In this document: positions 42,426 through 54,101 of the stretch, in pieces | Numbering within the stretch: the first letter of the stretch is position 1 | Layout: the number at the start of each line of letters is the position of its first letter | Source: Haliclona indistincta | Taxonomy: Eukaryota; Porifera; Demospongiae; Haplosclerida; Chalinidae | Assembly: GCA_964017065.1 (NCBI GenBank) | Contig: OZ024783.1 | Location: forward strand, 15,422,902 to 15,486,901 | DNA: 64,000 nucleotides | Reading direction: 5' to 3' | Made by a program: the position numbers and the translations under genes | The notes under the pieces: model-generated | Told to the model about the DNA's origin: nothing | Seen by the model: only the letters and a program-made list of their open reading frames with translations | Database searches by the model: none

Positions 42426-43535
42426 TCAAGTGTGCATATATGAATCACAATAGCGATCTGGTTCTCTTCGAATTCTTCTGGGATATCGAGAGGAGGAAGA
42501 AGCAGGAGGAGGAAGAGGGTTAGTGGTGGAAACAGCAGGAGGAGTAGTGGAGGCAGCAGGAGTAAAAGATGGAGCAGCAGGATCTAGTGAGGATTGAACT
42601 GCAGGAGTATTGGGTAGCCCAGATGGAGAGGCAGTAGGATCAGAGGTTCTCTCAACAAGCGGAAAGAAATGAACAGAGACTTCCTTATCTTTAGCAGAAG
42701 CTGTTGACTCTATGTCTCTCCTTGGAAGCCATTTCAACAACTCAATATGGCGTCTCCACATTCTCCCGTCACTGAGTTTCACCCAATAAGTAGTAGGGCC
42801 TAGACGCTTCTCAATAACTCCAAGGATCCAATCAGAGCGACCTTTCACCAACACCTCATCTCCTGATTTTAGTTCTCGCATTCGTGAATGCTGGTCATGG
42901 AAATGTTTCTGAGTAGCTTGTTTGTCCATCACCCTCTTCTCCACTGATGGTCGAATTAGGTCTAATCTAGTACGAAGATGACGACCCAAAAACAACGAAG
43001 ATGGAGACTCGCCAGTTGTAGAGTGAGGAGTGGAGCGGTAAGTCAATAGGAAGTTCTGCAATCGATGTTGTGCAGGAAGTCGATCATACTGTCCAGCCTT
43101 CATTGCCTCCTTGAAAGTTCTAACCAACCGTTCCACAGCTCCATTAGTTGCTGGATGGTATGGAGTAGAGCGAATATGCTTGATTCCATTTGATTGCATG
43201 AAGAGCTTGAATTCTTCTGATGTAAACTGGGGACCATTATCAGAGACCACCTGATGAGGAAGACCAAACCGAGCAAATAAATGTCTAAGAATAGTGATGG
43301 TTTTGTCGGCAGTAGTAGACTTCATCTCAAATATTTCTGGCCATTTTGAATGAGCATCAACCACCAACAAATAGTGTTTACCCAAAAAGGGGCCTGCGAA
43401 ATCGATGTGTATTCTCTGCCATGGTAGTGTCGGCCAGACCCATGGGTGGAGTGGTACTGTAAGTTGAGCTTGTTTCACTTCCTTGCAGGCTCGACATGAT
43501 CTTGCTAACAGCTCTAAGTCTTCAATCCAGGCCAC
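42426..43535 (-). CDS. Gypsy integrase core and C-terminal part (frameshifted from pol)
   Basis: Minus-strand frame with the second half of the zinc motif (CRACKEVKQA), the catalytic core (IHIDFAGPF, VVDAHSKWPEIF, VVSDNGPQFTSEEF and HPATNGAVERLVRTFKEAMK, giving D, D and E) and a GPTTYWVKLSDGRMWRRHIE chromatin-binding-type tail, ending in Pro/Ser-rich sequence. It overlaps the preceding frame by 22 bp, which fixes the frameshift position. Confidence 0.9.
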   Translation of the reverse strand: MAWIEDLELLARSCRACKEVKQAQLTVPLHPWVWPTLPWQRIHIDFAGPFLGKHYLLVVDAHSKWPEIFEMKSTTADKTITILRHLFARFGLPHQVVSDNGPQFTSEEFKLFMQSNGIKHIRSTPYHPATNGAVERLVRTFKEAMKAGQYDRLPAQHRLQNFLLTYRSTPHSTTGESPSSLFLGRHLRTRLDLIRPSVEKRVMDKQATQKHFHDQHSRMRELKSGDEVLVKGRSDWILGVIEKRLGPTTYWVKLSDGRMWRRHIELLKWLPRRDIESTASAKDKEVSVHFFPLVERTSDPTASPSGLPNTPAVQSSLDPAAPSFTPAASTTPPAVSTTNPLPPPASSSSRYPRRIRREPDRYCDSYMHT

Positions 43536-46123
43536 CAGACATGACTCCTAGCAACACTCTTCATGCGAACTACTCCCGGATGATCTCTATGCAACTCCTG
43601 CAACATCGGCTCTCTCAAGCGTTGAGGAATGATGACCCTTGTTCCCCACAATAAGCACCCTCCTTCGATAGTCAGGTCTGATCGACGAATGAAGAAAGGC
43701 TTGAGATTATCAGCAACTTCTGTCGGCCATCCTATTCTTGAAAACAGCAGCACTTTAGACAAAATAGGATCTGTACGAGTGGTAGACTGGATCATATCAG
43801 CAGTAATAGTGTCTGGCAATGCATGTATCTGACCAATATTAAAACAGGTTGCTGCATCCGGCAGGTCAGATGGACAATTTGGCAATGGTAGTCTAGACAA
43901 TGCATCAGCGTTCCCATGCTTATCAGATGACTTGTACTCAATCTGATATGAATAGGCTGAAAGTAGTACTGCCCAGCGTTGAAGACGAACTGCTGCTAGA
44001 GAGGGAATTCCCTTCTTAGATCCGAGAATGACCAACAATGGCTTATGATCCGTAAAGAGAGTAAAAGCTCTACCATAGAGGTACTGATGAAACTTCTTCA
44101 CAGCATAGATCAGAGCCAGGGCTTCTTTTTCCACTTGTGCATATTTTTTTTCTGTAGTGGAAAGAGAACGAGATGCATAAGCAATAGGGCGCTCTGAGAG
44201 ATCAGGCATAACATGGGATAGAACAGCACCCAGTCCATGAGATGACGCATCAGCAGCCACACGGAGCGGAAGATCTGGATTGTAGTGCACCAAAACACTT
44301 GATGAAGTTAAGCTCTTCTTGGCTGCTTGAAATACTGAGTCACACTCCGAAGTCCACTTCCACTTGCTGTCTTTAGACAACAACCTATTGAGTGGATGAA
44401 GAAGAGATGAGAGGTTAGGTATAAAACTGGAGTAATAGTTGAGTAGACCCATAAACGACCTAAGTTCTCGAACATTCTTAGGTACAGGAGCATCTAGCAC
44501 AGCATTAAGTTTGTCTGTAGTAGGATGTAACCCCTCAGCATCGACGCGATGACCCAGGTATTCAACACTTGACTGCAAGAACGAACACTTAGACTTTTTG
44601 AGTCTCAACCCTTCTGACTGAATGCGCTCCAGAACACGCTGCAAATTCCGTAAGTGGCTCTCATCATCTTCTCCTGTGACTAAAATGTCATCCAAATAGC
44701 AAACAACACCAGAAAGGCCTTGAAGCATCGTGTCCGTTGCCTTCTGAAACACTGCTGGTGCTGTGGAGATACCAAATGGTAGACGGGTATACCTATAGAG
44801 ACCACGATGAGTATTCACAGTGACATATTTCTGACTCTCTTCCTCTAGTGGAATCTGCAGGTACGCTTGATTTAGGTCCAATTTCGAGAACTTCTGTCCT
44901 CCAGCCAGAGATGCAAACAGGTCCTGGGGCTTGGGGAGAGGATAGTGCCCAATATTAATTACTGGATTAACAGTTACTTTAAAGTCACCGCAAATTCTAA
45001 ACTTGCCATCCTTCTTAGGGACAGTCACAATCGGCGCAGTCCAGTCACTAGTTGGTACCTTCTTCAGAATGCCCTCAACTTCCAGTCTGTCTAGCTCCTC
45101 ATCAATAGCAGGTTTAATAGCCAGAGGAACAAAACGAGGCTTGAAGAACTTCGGCTGAGCACCTGACTTGACGTGGAGCTTAACTTTTACCGATTTCATC
45201 TTCCCCAAATCTCCTGCGAACACCTCTGCATGTTTCGAGAGTAGCTCTTGCAATGTACGTTGTGATGCAGTTCTAATGGATCCAATCGATTTCCAATCAA
45301 GACGAATCTTGCGTAACCAATTTCGACCAAACAAAGCAGGGCCATTCCCAGTCACCACGATCAATGGTAGAGTTTCTTTCTGCTGATTACAACAGATCTC
45401 CACAGCTGCTTCTCCCACCACGTGCATACGCTCTCCAGTATACGTCTTCAGTCTGATGTTGCATGGTGATAACTTGATATCAGGCAGCTCCTTCTCCTGC
45501 TGACTTTGTGAGATAATGGAAACAGCTGCACCCGTATCTAACTCCATGACAAGTGGATGATCATTGATGGTCAGTTGTACCTTTATTGGATCACTGGCTG
45601 CTTTGGATCCCACTGCAAAAATTCGTTTCACAGCCAGGTCTTCAGAGTCATCACTGCCACTCGCTTCTTCCATTTGATTCTGTCTCCAGGAACGGTCACG
45701 AAACTTGCTCTTAGAGCCGTCATTCTTCCTTGACGGAGCTGACCGACAGACTGGCGCGATATGTCCAATCTTCCCGCAGCGATGACATTTTGCGTTCTTG
45801 AACCGACACTCGGCTGGATTGTGTTCTCCTCTGCCACAGCGATAACAAGGACCGCTATGACGGCCTCTTGCATTACTCTGAAGCTTCTGAATTCCCAAGG
45901 CAGAATCAGATTTCAAGGCTTTTGCGTTCTTCTCAGCAGCCTCCATAGCCAGGGCTGAATCGACAGCAATTTTAAGAGTCAAATTTCGTTGAGAGAGCAA
46001 GTGTCGCTGAATTGCTTCACTCCTAAGTCCACAGACAAAACGGTCACGAAGAGCTTCCTCCAGATAGTCTTCTTTGAATTTACAAGACGACGCTAAACGC
46101 CTGAGTTCCGCGACGTAGACTGA
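43514..46123 (-). CDS. Gypsy gag-pol: CCHC knuckles, protease, reverse transcriptase, RNase H
   Basis: The minus-strand frame downstream of the MITE carries two CCHC knuckles (CYRCGRGEHNPAEC and CHRCGKIGHIAPVC), a pepsin-like protease motif (MELDTGAAVSII), RT with LDLNQAYLQIPL, LPFGISTAPAVFQ and the catalytic VCYLDDILV, RNase H (AADASSHGLGAVL and FTDHKPLL), and the zinc-binding H...C start of integrase (HRDHPGVVRMKSVARSHVWW). It stops at 43514, just short of the integrase catalytic core, through a frameshift. Gag and pol are in one frame, as in many invertebrate Ty3 elements. Confidence 0.9.
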   Translation of the reverse strand, partial: SVYVAELRRLASSCKFKEDYLEEALRDRFVCGLRSEAIQRHLLSQRNLTLKIAVDSALAMEAAEKNAKALKSDSALGIQKLQSNARGRHSGPCYRCGRGEHNPAECRFKNAKCHRCGKIGHIAPVCRSAPSRKNDGSKSKFRDRSWRQNQMEEASGSDDSEDLAVKRIFAVGSKAASDPIKVQLTINDHPLVMELDTGAAVSIISQSQQEKELPDIKLSPCNIRLKTYTGERMHVVGEAAVEICCNQQKETLPLIVVTGNGPALFGRNWLRKIRLDWKSIGSIRTASQRTLQELLSKHAEVFAGDLGKMKSVKVKLHVKSGAQPKFFKPRFVPLAIKPAIDEELDRLEVEGILKKVPTSDWTAPIVTVPKKDGKFRICGDFKVTVNPVINIGHYPLPKPQDLFASLAGGQKFSKLDLNQAYLQIPLEEESQKYVTVNTHRGLYRYTRLPFGISTAPAVFQKATDTMLQGLSGVVCYLDDILVTGEDDESHLRNLQRVLERIQSEGLRLKKSKCSFLQSSVEYLGHRVDAEGLHPTTDKLNAVLDAPVPKNVRELRSFMGLLNYYSSFIPNLSSLLHPLNRLLSKDSKWKWTSECDSVFQAAKKSLTSSSVLVHYNPDLPLRVAADASSHGLGAVLSHVMPDLSERPIAYASRSLSTTEKKYAQVEKEALALIYAVKKFHQYLYGRAFTLFTDHKPLLVILGSKKGIPSLAAVRLQRWAVLLSAYSYQIEYKSSDKHGNADALSRLPLPNCPSDLPDAATCFNIGQIHALPDTITADMIQSTTRTDPILSKVLLFSRIGWPTEVADNLKPFFIRRSDLTIEGGCLLWGTRVIIPQRLREPMLQELHRDHPGVVRMKSVARSHVWWPGLKT

Positions 46124-46671
46124 GGCGGCGTTTACACTACGCCGATTGGCTGAAAAACGTTTCAGATATTGCTGCTTATCCGACTACTAGTTTCCGTTTA
46201 GGCTGTCTGTTTACACTAATCCAGTGAAAAACGCAAACATGTATCCGCAAACATGTTGTCGGTTGCAAAAAAGGTGAACTGAATACGGTGGCGTTTCAGA
46301 TCGAGCGTTTTCCTCGATTTTCCTCGTGTAAACAGCAAAATCGTTTCCAGAATACTGGATACGGGGGTGGTCGCGTGACTTGTCATGTGACAACGCTTGC
46401 AGAAAAATCGATCCCTATACTGCTACTGTACTGTTGTTCCTCTCTAGCGTCCTGATGGTCCTCTAGCGTCCTCTTCTTGGTTGTTCCTCCACCACGAGAG
46501 CGTCCACGCTTACTACTCGCCATTGTGATCACGTGTCCAGATAACCACGCCTACACAAGTCGTTTTGATTTAACCGCGTTGGTGGATCGACGATTTTCCC
46601 GTGTAAACAGAAAGCACATCAGTACTATTTGAAACGTTTTTCAGCCAATCGGCGTAGTGTAAACGCCGCCT
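46124..46671. mobile_element. PIF/Harbinger-like MITE inserted in gypsy gag
   Basis: Ends GGCGGCGTTTACACTACGCC and GGCGTAGTGTAAACGCCGCC, extending to about 40 bp (CGATTGGCTGAAAAACGTTT). Flanking triplets are TGA and TTA (one mismatch), consistent with a 3-bp TNA duplication. The gag frame is interrupted exactly here. Confidence 0.82.
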
Positions 46672-46985
46672 TTAAATGGATTCTTCTACTCCCTGCTCCC
46701 TCCGGTGAAAATGGAATCTTTCTGCTATCACCAAAGGCTCTGGACTGAAATGCTTGGTTAGCAACTGTGATAAGTCAGCATATGACTTGTCCTGAGGCTT
46801 CGCTGGAGAGCACAGGTTACGCAATAGTCCATAGGTGTCTCCTCCGACCAGCGAAAGAAACACCGCCACACGTTTGTCTGTCTCAATTCCATTAGCTGTG
46901 AGGAATATGTCCATTCTCTCCAAGTAGGCAGAAATAGATTATGCGTCTGAACGAAACTCGGCTATATTGCCCACGTATCCCGCCA
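46672..46985 (-). pseudogene. Gypsy gag N-terminal part with in-frame stop
   Basis: Starts at the ATG in GAGGATGGCGGG (about 46985) and is interrupted by TAA at 46939-46941. It continues with ISAYLERMDIFL, KRVAVFLSLVGGDTYGLLRN and LLTKHFSPEPLVIAERF, a retrotransposon capsid-type region, until the MITE at 46671. Confidence 0.8.
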
Positions 46986-46998
46986 TCCTCGTCGCCAA

Positions 46999-47168
46999 TG
47001 TTAGGTATCGAGAACGCAGGTCATTGACAAAGACAGTGTATCAAAGTCTGATTGTTTTGTTGGGGCATGAGTATTTATATTATGACAGTGAACAATGAAA
47101 TACAAGCATAAGACAATATGACGGCAGTAAGTCTATGATACACACAAGGTTCTTGTAAATACATTACA
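46999..47168 (-). repeat. LTR (5' LTR in element orientation)
   Basis: Partner of 42237-42406. Near-identity means little time since insertion. Flanked outside by ATAGC at 47169-47173. Confidence 0.95.
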
Positions 47169-47300
47169 ATAGCTATCTTTACAGATGTCACAGAACTCAA
47201 TCTCTAGACTGACACTGTCTGATGTCATGCCTGTTCATAAAAGGACATGTTGTTTTGTTGAAATGATAGCTTTTGATTTTTTATAGGCAGCATCTTTTGT

Positions 47301-47876
47301 AGCCTCGTGACCAGGCTCGTATTAGAGCCTGGTACATACTGCTTGCGCATGCGTCGTATATTAATGTCAATTGAACCATTAAAAATGCATTATTACGTAC
47401 TTCCGCTCTTTGTTTTATTGATAATGACGTGTATACACACAAATCAGTAGTAAAGCAATGTGTTGCCTGTATCTTGCTAAAACAACCACGAATACAAGCA
47501 TAGCAACACACAGCGCTTAGCTTCAAGTCTCCTGGCGACTATAGTGTGAGTCTGGATAGCTACAAACCAAGCATCTCGTGCTAAATGGATAATACCTGAT
47601 GCAACCAAGCGAATAGGTTCGTCCCGTTTTACAAACAGCTCGCGCACAAGCTGATACACCTTAGGAACCACACTAGATGTCTGTATTTGCTGTCTGAAGA
47701 GCGTACGACAATGGCAAAAGACGATGGAGTCCTCCATTACAGATAGCTAGGCGTGACGTCAAATAACACTGAAGTATCCTATTAATATTATACGGTTTCT
47801 TGACATTCCAAGAAATTTTGACGCATGCGCACGCAGTATGTACCAGGCTCTAATACGAGCCTGGTCACGAGGCTAA
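47301..47876. mobile_element. MITE with about 42-bp TIRs and 9-bp TSD
   Basis: AGCCTCGTGACCAGGCTCGT at 47301 is inverse to the end at 47876. ATCTTTTGT flanks both sides (47292-47300 and 47877-47885). Each end itself folds (CCAGGCTCGTATTAGAGCCTGG). No credible ORF. Confidence 0.83.
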
Positions 47877-47971
47877 ATCTTTTGTATAGCTGTTCTGGAT
47901 CCTTGATTGAGTTGATGTGTGTGAAAAGTTATGTTTAATTTGTGTCAGAATTGTGAACAGAAGCTTGTATA

Positions 47972-48485
47972 TTAGTATCCAGTCACCAGGCACTGCTTTA
48001 GTATCCAGTCACCAGGCACTGATTTAGTATCCAGTCACCAAGCACTGCTTTAGTATCCAGTCACCAGGCACTGCTTTAGTATCCAGTCACCAGGCACTGC
48101 TTTAGTATCCAGTCACCAGGCACTGCTTTAGTATCCAGTCATCAGTCACTGCTTTAGTATCCAGTCACCAGTCACTGCTTTAGTATCCAGTCATCAGTCA
48201 CTGCTTTAGTATCCAGTCACCAGTCACTGCTTTAGTATCCAGTCACCAGTCACTGCTTTAGTATCCAGTCACCAGTCACTGCTTTAGTATCCAGTCATCA
48301 GTCACTACTTTAGTATCCAGTCACCGAGCACTGCTTTAGTATCCAGTCACCAGGCACTGCTTCAGTATCCAGTCGCATCAGTATCTACTTTAGTAACCAG
48401 TCACCAGGCACTGCTAATTATTATCCAGTCACCAGTCACTGCTTTAGTATCCAGTCACCAGGCACTGCTTTAGTATCCAGTCTCA
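47972..48485. repeat. 26-bp tandem array, about 20 copies
   Basis: The unit is TTTAGTATCCAGTCACCAGG plus CACTGC, with variants CATCAGTC and CACCAGTC. It is bounded by unique sequence. The interval 48490-48890 has no gene. Confidence 0.93.
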
Positions 48486-48898
48486 GTTCTGCTCTTGCCT
48501 TCGATTCTCTACCAATTTTTCCTTGCTTTTAAATTTATTCAGCTAACCCCACTCTATTGCTGTAACTACCATTCCAACTTGTAAACTGCAGTGTATTAAT
48601 TTGGATGATGATATTATCATCATAATTATTATCACTTTAAATAGTGAGCATCATACTTGGTCATCACTTTGAGGTCAATCACTGACTGTCAGGATTTTAG
48701 TAGTTTCTGTGTTGAGCCTATATACAACTGTATCATGTTGATGAGAAGAGCAATTGAGAGGAACGAAGTGACAGTGTAGAATATCCAATGAAGTGTGCAC
48801 TATTACACTACCAGAATTCAAAGTAGGCTATAGTGGTTTGAGCCTGCTTCATAAACTTTAGATCCTTATCAGATATAATATGCTGATAATTATGATTG

Positions 48899-49235
48899 TA
48901 CGAGTTTCCTTACAATAACAAACAGGATACTGTATGCTTGAATGAAATTCCTTACAATAACAGGATACTGTATGCTTGAATGAAATTCCTTACAATAACA
49001 GGATACTGTATATGCTGGAATGAAATTCCTTACAATAACAGGATACTGTATGCTTGAATGAAATTCCTTACAATAACAGGATACTGTATATGCTGGAATG
49101 AAATTCCTTACAATAACAGGATACTGCATGGCTGGAATGAAATTCCTTACAATAACAGGATACTGTATGCTGGAATGAAATTCCTTACAATAACAGGATA
49201 CTGTATGCTTGGATCAACCTCCTTACAATAACAAT
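48899..49235. repeat. 38-41-bp tandem array, about 8 copies
   Basis: The unit is GAATGAAATTCCTTACAATA plus ACAGGATACTGTATGCTT; every second unit carries TATATGCTG. From 49236 to 50520 I see no gene. Confidence 0.92.
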
Positions 49236-50529
49236 CTAGCATAGGCAGGTGTAGTTGCACCAATGAACTCCATGTACACACATTATGTAATAATTAACTT
49301 GTTAACCACTATAATTATTATGATCATTCTGCTAGCTATATGGTGGTTCATCAAATGGATATATCACACGGTTCATTGAGAAGTAGAGTGACCAGCTGGA
49401 GAGAGTAAAGTGGAAGCTTACTGTCAGGATATTCCTGTAATGTACAAAAATGTGGTTTGAAGGTTAATCTCGTACTGTTGTTGAACTGGTAAAATCTTTA
49501 CTGCTCTTTAATTGTTCACAGATCATTAATTTTGTCATAACAGCATTTTCGGAAAATCTAGTAATAATTTACACTCTCATGTAACACAAATAATCATACT
49601 GACAATAAATAAAGTAGAGAATGAATGCAGCAAGAAAGTCGCTGCAGAGAATTATATAAAGTCAGCGCTCAAGGAGTGAAGGTTCCTGTTTTTCTTTTAG
49701 TAATCACGAAACATTTTTCTTGTGTTGAAGTAGTCTGCATGAAATGCAGGTTTCCAATGTCTGCCGGTGGATTGTTAAGATTATTCTGACGGTGATGACA
49801 GATAATATATTTTTAGGGTAGCAAGAAAATTATCTACACCTTCAAATGGTTGTGTCTGTACAATCCAACATGCAAATTTTGTCACTGAATGTTGCTCCTC
49901 GCTAAATGAGTCACAGGATTCTGCAGCAGCCTTCTCTCCTTTACTGACAAATAGAAAGGGAGCAAAAATATCTGGTATTTATTGCACATGGTTATCTTTA
50001 ATGAGAAATGAACTGGTTATATCACATGTATCAATAATACCTTGCCTTTAGACTACTTCCTGCAGGCTCTGTTTTATATGTCCCTGCATGCATCTAATTA
50101 ACCCACCATTATGACAATACCTTTATCTTGACCCACATTAGTTAAAGCTGTATCATGATTTTATCTATAGTGTCTGCATTCTAACAATCAGATCTGATTA
50201 CATTTTTGTATTTCTGACAAAAGAATTTCAGCAAATGAAAATGCTATTTCTAGCAGTGTATATTCGTAGCTGTATAACATCTTGAACAACAAAACATTTA
50301 ACGTCCATGAAGTAACTGTTTGGTTTGAGATTAGCGCTTTCCTTAAATTTGTGACCTATATTTTTTCAAGTAGATCCTTGCTATGACTAAATGTTGGGTG
50401 AAAGATGAGCATGATTAATTGTACCTTGTTGAGGTTCCAGGGTAGTATTGTCTTTAATGTATAACAGTCAATGTGATGAGGTTTAATATCAGTTTAGTCA
50501 ATGCCATGCTTTTATGTTCTCAATTCATG

Positions 50530-51190
50530 ACTTACATTTATCGACTGATCTTTCGTGGTCTTACCACATTCAATGTATCTGCAACAAAGCCATAAAAATC
50601 ATGGGTATTCTTTATCGGCAGTTCTCAAGTAAATGGGTATCCTTGCTACACCTCTTGTGAGACCCGGCCCATCTTGAATACGGCATTGAAGTATGGAATC
50701 AATACCTCCAAAAGGATATTGTAGCACTTGAAAATGTACAAAATTTGCCCTAAGAGTTTGTTTTAAGAAATGGTCCTCAACCTATCAAGACCTATATCTG
50801 CTGTCTAAGCTACAATCTCTTCAAGACCGCCGATCCTTCCAGTTCCTGCATGACTGACCACTCTTTAAAATTATTCACAATAAATTGTTGTTTATTTTCC
50901 TCCTGGCCTTCTTCCTCCTCTTTAATCTCTTTCAAGATTAATATAAGATCTAGTGTTTCGATAAATCAATTCAAAGTTCCTTTTGCTCGCACTAATCAAC
51001 ATATATATTATTTTTGTTCTATTGCCCAAATTTGGAACAATTTACCATTAGAAGATATCAATTGTATTAATCTTAAGCTTACTTTATTTAAACAATTTAT
51101 CTACCCTTTATTTTTTAGTATTGGATCACATTTTGACTATTAGCTGTTAGCTACTTCATTTGATCCTTGCATTTCATGCATATTATTAAA
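50530..51190 (+). pseudogene. Decayed LINE 3' end (CR1/jockey-like)
   Basis: Frames broken by several stops still show DLSWSYHIQCICNKAIKIMG, LEYGIEVWNQYLQKDI and a C-terminal block QFKVPFARTNQHIYYFCS with IWNNLPLEDIN. These are the same conserved C-terminal blocks as in the LINE at 40601-42043, but far more diverged. Confidence 0.7.
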
Positions 51191-52019
51191 AGAAAAAACA
51201 ACGAGAATGTGACCTCAGTGCTTGAACTACTTACTATACTGGTAGTTAAGATTTGTAGCGTTCAGTTTCATTGATAGTGCTTTTCGCATCTTTGACATAC
51301 GCATGTAGCAGGAAACGGCACTGTATAGTCAGTCAATGGCTTCCTTAGCACATAGAGAGCATGCTGCACGCTGATTATGTCACGCATGCGCTTTGTGATT
51401 AAAATCGTGTACACGCGGAGCCGGAGCTACCCCACAGCTACATCTAAGCTCAAACGTTAGAAAAGGCTACTGACAGCTGAGCAGTGCACCATGAGGTTAG
51501 TTGCTGCCTGATGGCGTGATTGATAGTTTACATTTCTTGTATTATCAGGACGAAGTACTTCTCGTCGCTTCTAGTAGTGGAAAGCATGATGTCAACGCCG
51601 TCTCCGACTCGGCATGGGCAGGGGTGAAGGTCCCAATGTCTTCTGTCTGAGTGATCATGTAATATCCCTATCACACAAGGTGAGTGCTGCATGCTGAGCA
51701 CACAAAGTTCATCGTTAGCTGATAATGATAATGACTTACTATTCCTGTAACTGTAATAATTCACTGCTCAAAGTAGACTGAAAACAATGTCACAGCGGAT
51801 TGTGTGGAATTGTGTTCAGCTGCAAATGTACATTATGATTGTACTAATGGTCTTTGTATCAACTGAAAGTGTAAAGCAAATAAAAATAATAATTCATAAT
51901 TATGTATGTGTTTATACTGGATAGAAGCAGTATAGATGCTAGTATGTATAGCTGATATGAGTATATCTTGTCCAGGTGTTGGTGCAACAGTAAACCCATA
52001 ATGTGTAAGCAAAGCACAA

Positions 52020-52090
52020 TTGTTTCACACATACTACCCTCATTGGTGAGTCTCCAATTATCTGTACATACACAACATTTCAATATTGGT
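52020..52090 (+). pseudogene. Relic of a RhoGEF-like exon donor region (matches 60628-60690)
   Basis: CACACATACTACCCTCATTG followed by GTGAGTCTCCAATTATCTGT matches the end of exon 60606-60651 and its intron. A second hit, GTCATGGTAACTTCTGCAG at 52248, resembles the acceptor ahead of 58238. The order is rearranged, so this is another partial duplicate. Confidence 0.65.
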
Positions 52091-52929
52091 TGAAACGTTT
52101 TGGTTATAGCTGTTTTATGATACCATCACCTAACGTCAATGGTTAATAAAAAGAACTATGTGATTGATGATGTCCAGCCTCACTAATTCTCTTGCTAATT
52201 CACCATTTTCCTTTCTCTTTCAATGTCAATTTTGTTTTCCGTTTGTCATGGTAACTTCTGCAGACCTTGTTTACCTTCAAATGGTCACTTTGCTGTTCTG
52301 TGGTGTATTGTAAAGCTCTTGTTCTTCCAGTGTCCCTCAACTGTAACCATGTCTTGTCTTGCATCATGTGAGCTTGTTGTAGCAACTATTGTAAGTAGGT
52401 TGAAGTGACGTGCTCTTGGAGTGTGGTGTGAAAATGACAGTCTTGTGTATCCATGGTTCAAACTGTATTCAATTGTAGATGGTGATTGTGTTCTATGTGC
52501 AAGCCCTTTAGTATTTGTGCTGTTTTGCTAAGGTAGAGATGTCTGAACATAGAAAATAGCATGTTATCAAACTGACACACATTAAGAGCTCTGTGCACTT
52601 GTGTGAATTCAACTATTCAGTTGTCAGTTCACAGGAGCATCTGTATATAGAGGCTGTATAAAGCTTGACAACAATATTGTAACTGATTGTGTGCCTGAAT
52701 CAACTCATGGGCTGTGTACGTGTACACATGATGAGAAATCTAGCATTGCGTATATCTAGCTATCATAGTTGCATAACAGATCACGTCTCACTATGACTGA
52801 CATCAAAATACCCAGGGTATCCTGTTGTTGTTGATACAGGCTCTATTATATTGTGGATTTTGCTAGAAAGCTTTCACAAAATATCTGAGTCTTCTTTCAG
52901 CTTGTACATGTACAATGCACTAGAATAAG

Positions 52930-53235
52930 CAAGATCAGGTTTCAAATCCTCTATCCTACAAAAACAGCTCTTTTTCAGCCCTTAGCCTTTTTATACAATA
53001 CTTTTGCCTGTTAAAGGAAGGTTTTGAATCCTCTATCCTACAAAACAGCTCTTTTCAGCCCTTAAGCCTCTTTATACAATACTTGTGAGGAAGCAAATAT
53101 CAGGTTTTAAATCCTCTATCCTACAAAACAGCCCGTTTACAGCCCTTAAGCCTTTTCATACAATACTTGTGCCTGTTAGAGGAAGCAAAGATCAGGTTTC
53201 GAATCCTTTGTCTCTATAACACAGCCCTTTTGCAG
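52930..53235. repeat. About 85-100-bp tandem repeat, 3-4 copies
   Basis: Repeated core ATCCTCTATCCTACAAAACA, then CAGCCCTTAAGCCTTTTTAT and ACAATACTTGTGCCTG. Copies begin near 52936, 53020, 53105 and 53195. Confidence 0.8.
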
Positions 53236-53239
53236 CCCA

Positions 53240-53403
53240 GTCTAGCTGTTGTTCATGGCTGTTTGGTTGTTGTATTCCCTACTCAACAGGAGATTTGGGT
53301 TGTAAAGTCATTCAAAAAACACATACCCGACAAGAGTCCTGTTCACCAAGTAGGTGTGTACATGCATAGCCGCCATTTATGGGCATATGTGGTTTGGAGA
53401 TAA
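53240..53403 (+). CDS. Possible orphan exon (unassigned)
   Basis: The frame VVHGCLVVVFPTQQEIWVVK followed by SFKKHIPDKSPVHQVGVYMH has a protein-like composition and recalls one blade of a beta-propeller, but I cannot place it in a gene. The surrounding 53403-54000 shows nothing else. Confidence 0.15.
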
Positions 53404-54006
53404 TTGTCACTTCTCTGCACACTGGTTCAAATTATCACCCTCTTTGAGCTAACTGGATTCCATTACAGTCTTTGTTCCTTTCATGGAACCCATCTGATAC
53501 CCTCCATCCTGCACTCTTAGTCATTAGGGCGACATTTTTGCTCTTTCATGTAAGATTCACGGCTTCCGATAGACGATACTTAGTCCACTAGCACTCACCC
53601 GAAATTGTACTTACATGTAAAGGCAGAATGACTCAAGTAGCTGTTGATACAAACCGTAGTCTGGCTGGGCTCCAAGTGTGAGTGTGCTCATTGGATAGGT
53701 CTCCTGATTTCAAGGGTTATAAAAAGTGTCATTTATGACCTCACATGCAGTTTCCACATTAGAGAGGGTATCCTTATCTTAGAGTTCTCAAGGAAGGGTT
53801 CCACTGTAGTCCTATCTAAAATCCATTGCAGTGTGGTGCGAACCTTTGAGAATTCTTGTTTACAATATTTTATTATTTGTGTGTTTGTGTCTGTGTAAGG
53901 TGATATTCTATTGACTCGTTACGTTGCTGAATGCGATGTACATAAATTTGAAACTCTCCTCTTTCAAAAAGCAATAAAAGATATAAATATTATCATACAA
54001 TCCCTA

Positions 54007-54101
54007 TCACATGATCATAATACGATATCACATGATCATAATACGATATCACATGATCATAATACGTTATCACATGATCATAATACGATATCACATGATC
54101 A
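54007..54101. repeat. 21-bp tandem repeat beside module B
   Basis: TCACATGATCATAATACGATA repeats almost five times. Each unit contains the palindrome CATGATCATG-like core TGATCA. It ends exactly at the start of palindromic module B. Confidence 0.88.

Larger units (their letters stand above)
42237..47168 (-). mobile_element. Ty3/gypsy LTR retrotransposon, complete but disabled
   Basis: Two 170-bp LTRs (42237-42406 and 46999-47168) begin TGTTA, end TTACA and differ by eye at one base only. The target site ATAGC is duplicated (42232-42236, 47169-47173). On the minus strand, TTGGCGACGAGGATGG follows the 5' LTR (primer-site region and gag start) and a purine tract AAAGGAAGAGA precedes the 3' LTR. 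Gag has a TAA at 46939-46941 and a MITE at 46124-46671, and pol is frameshifted near 43514-43535. It cannot make its full product. Confidence 0.93.

Noticed and set aside
47972..49235. CRISPR or regulatory array
   Set aside because: Head-to-tail tandem repeats without unique spacers; simple minisatellites.
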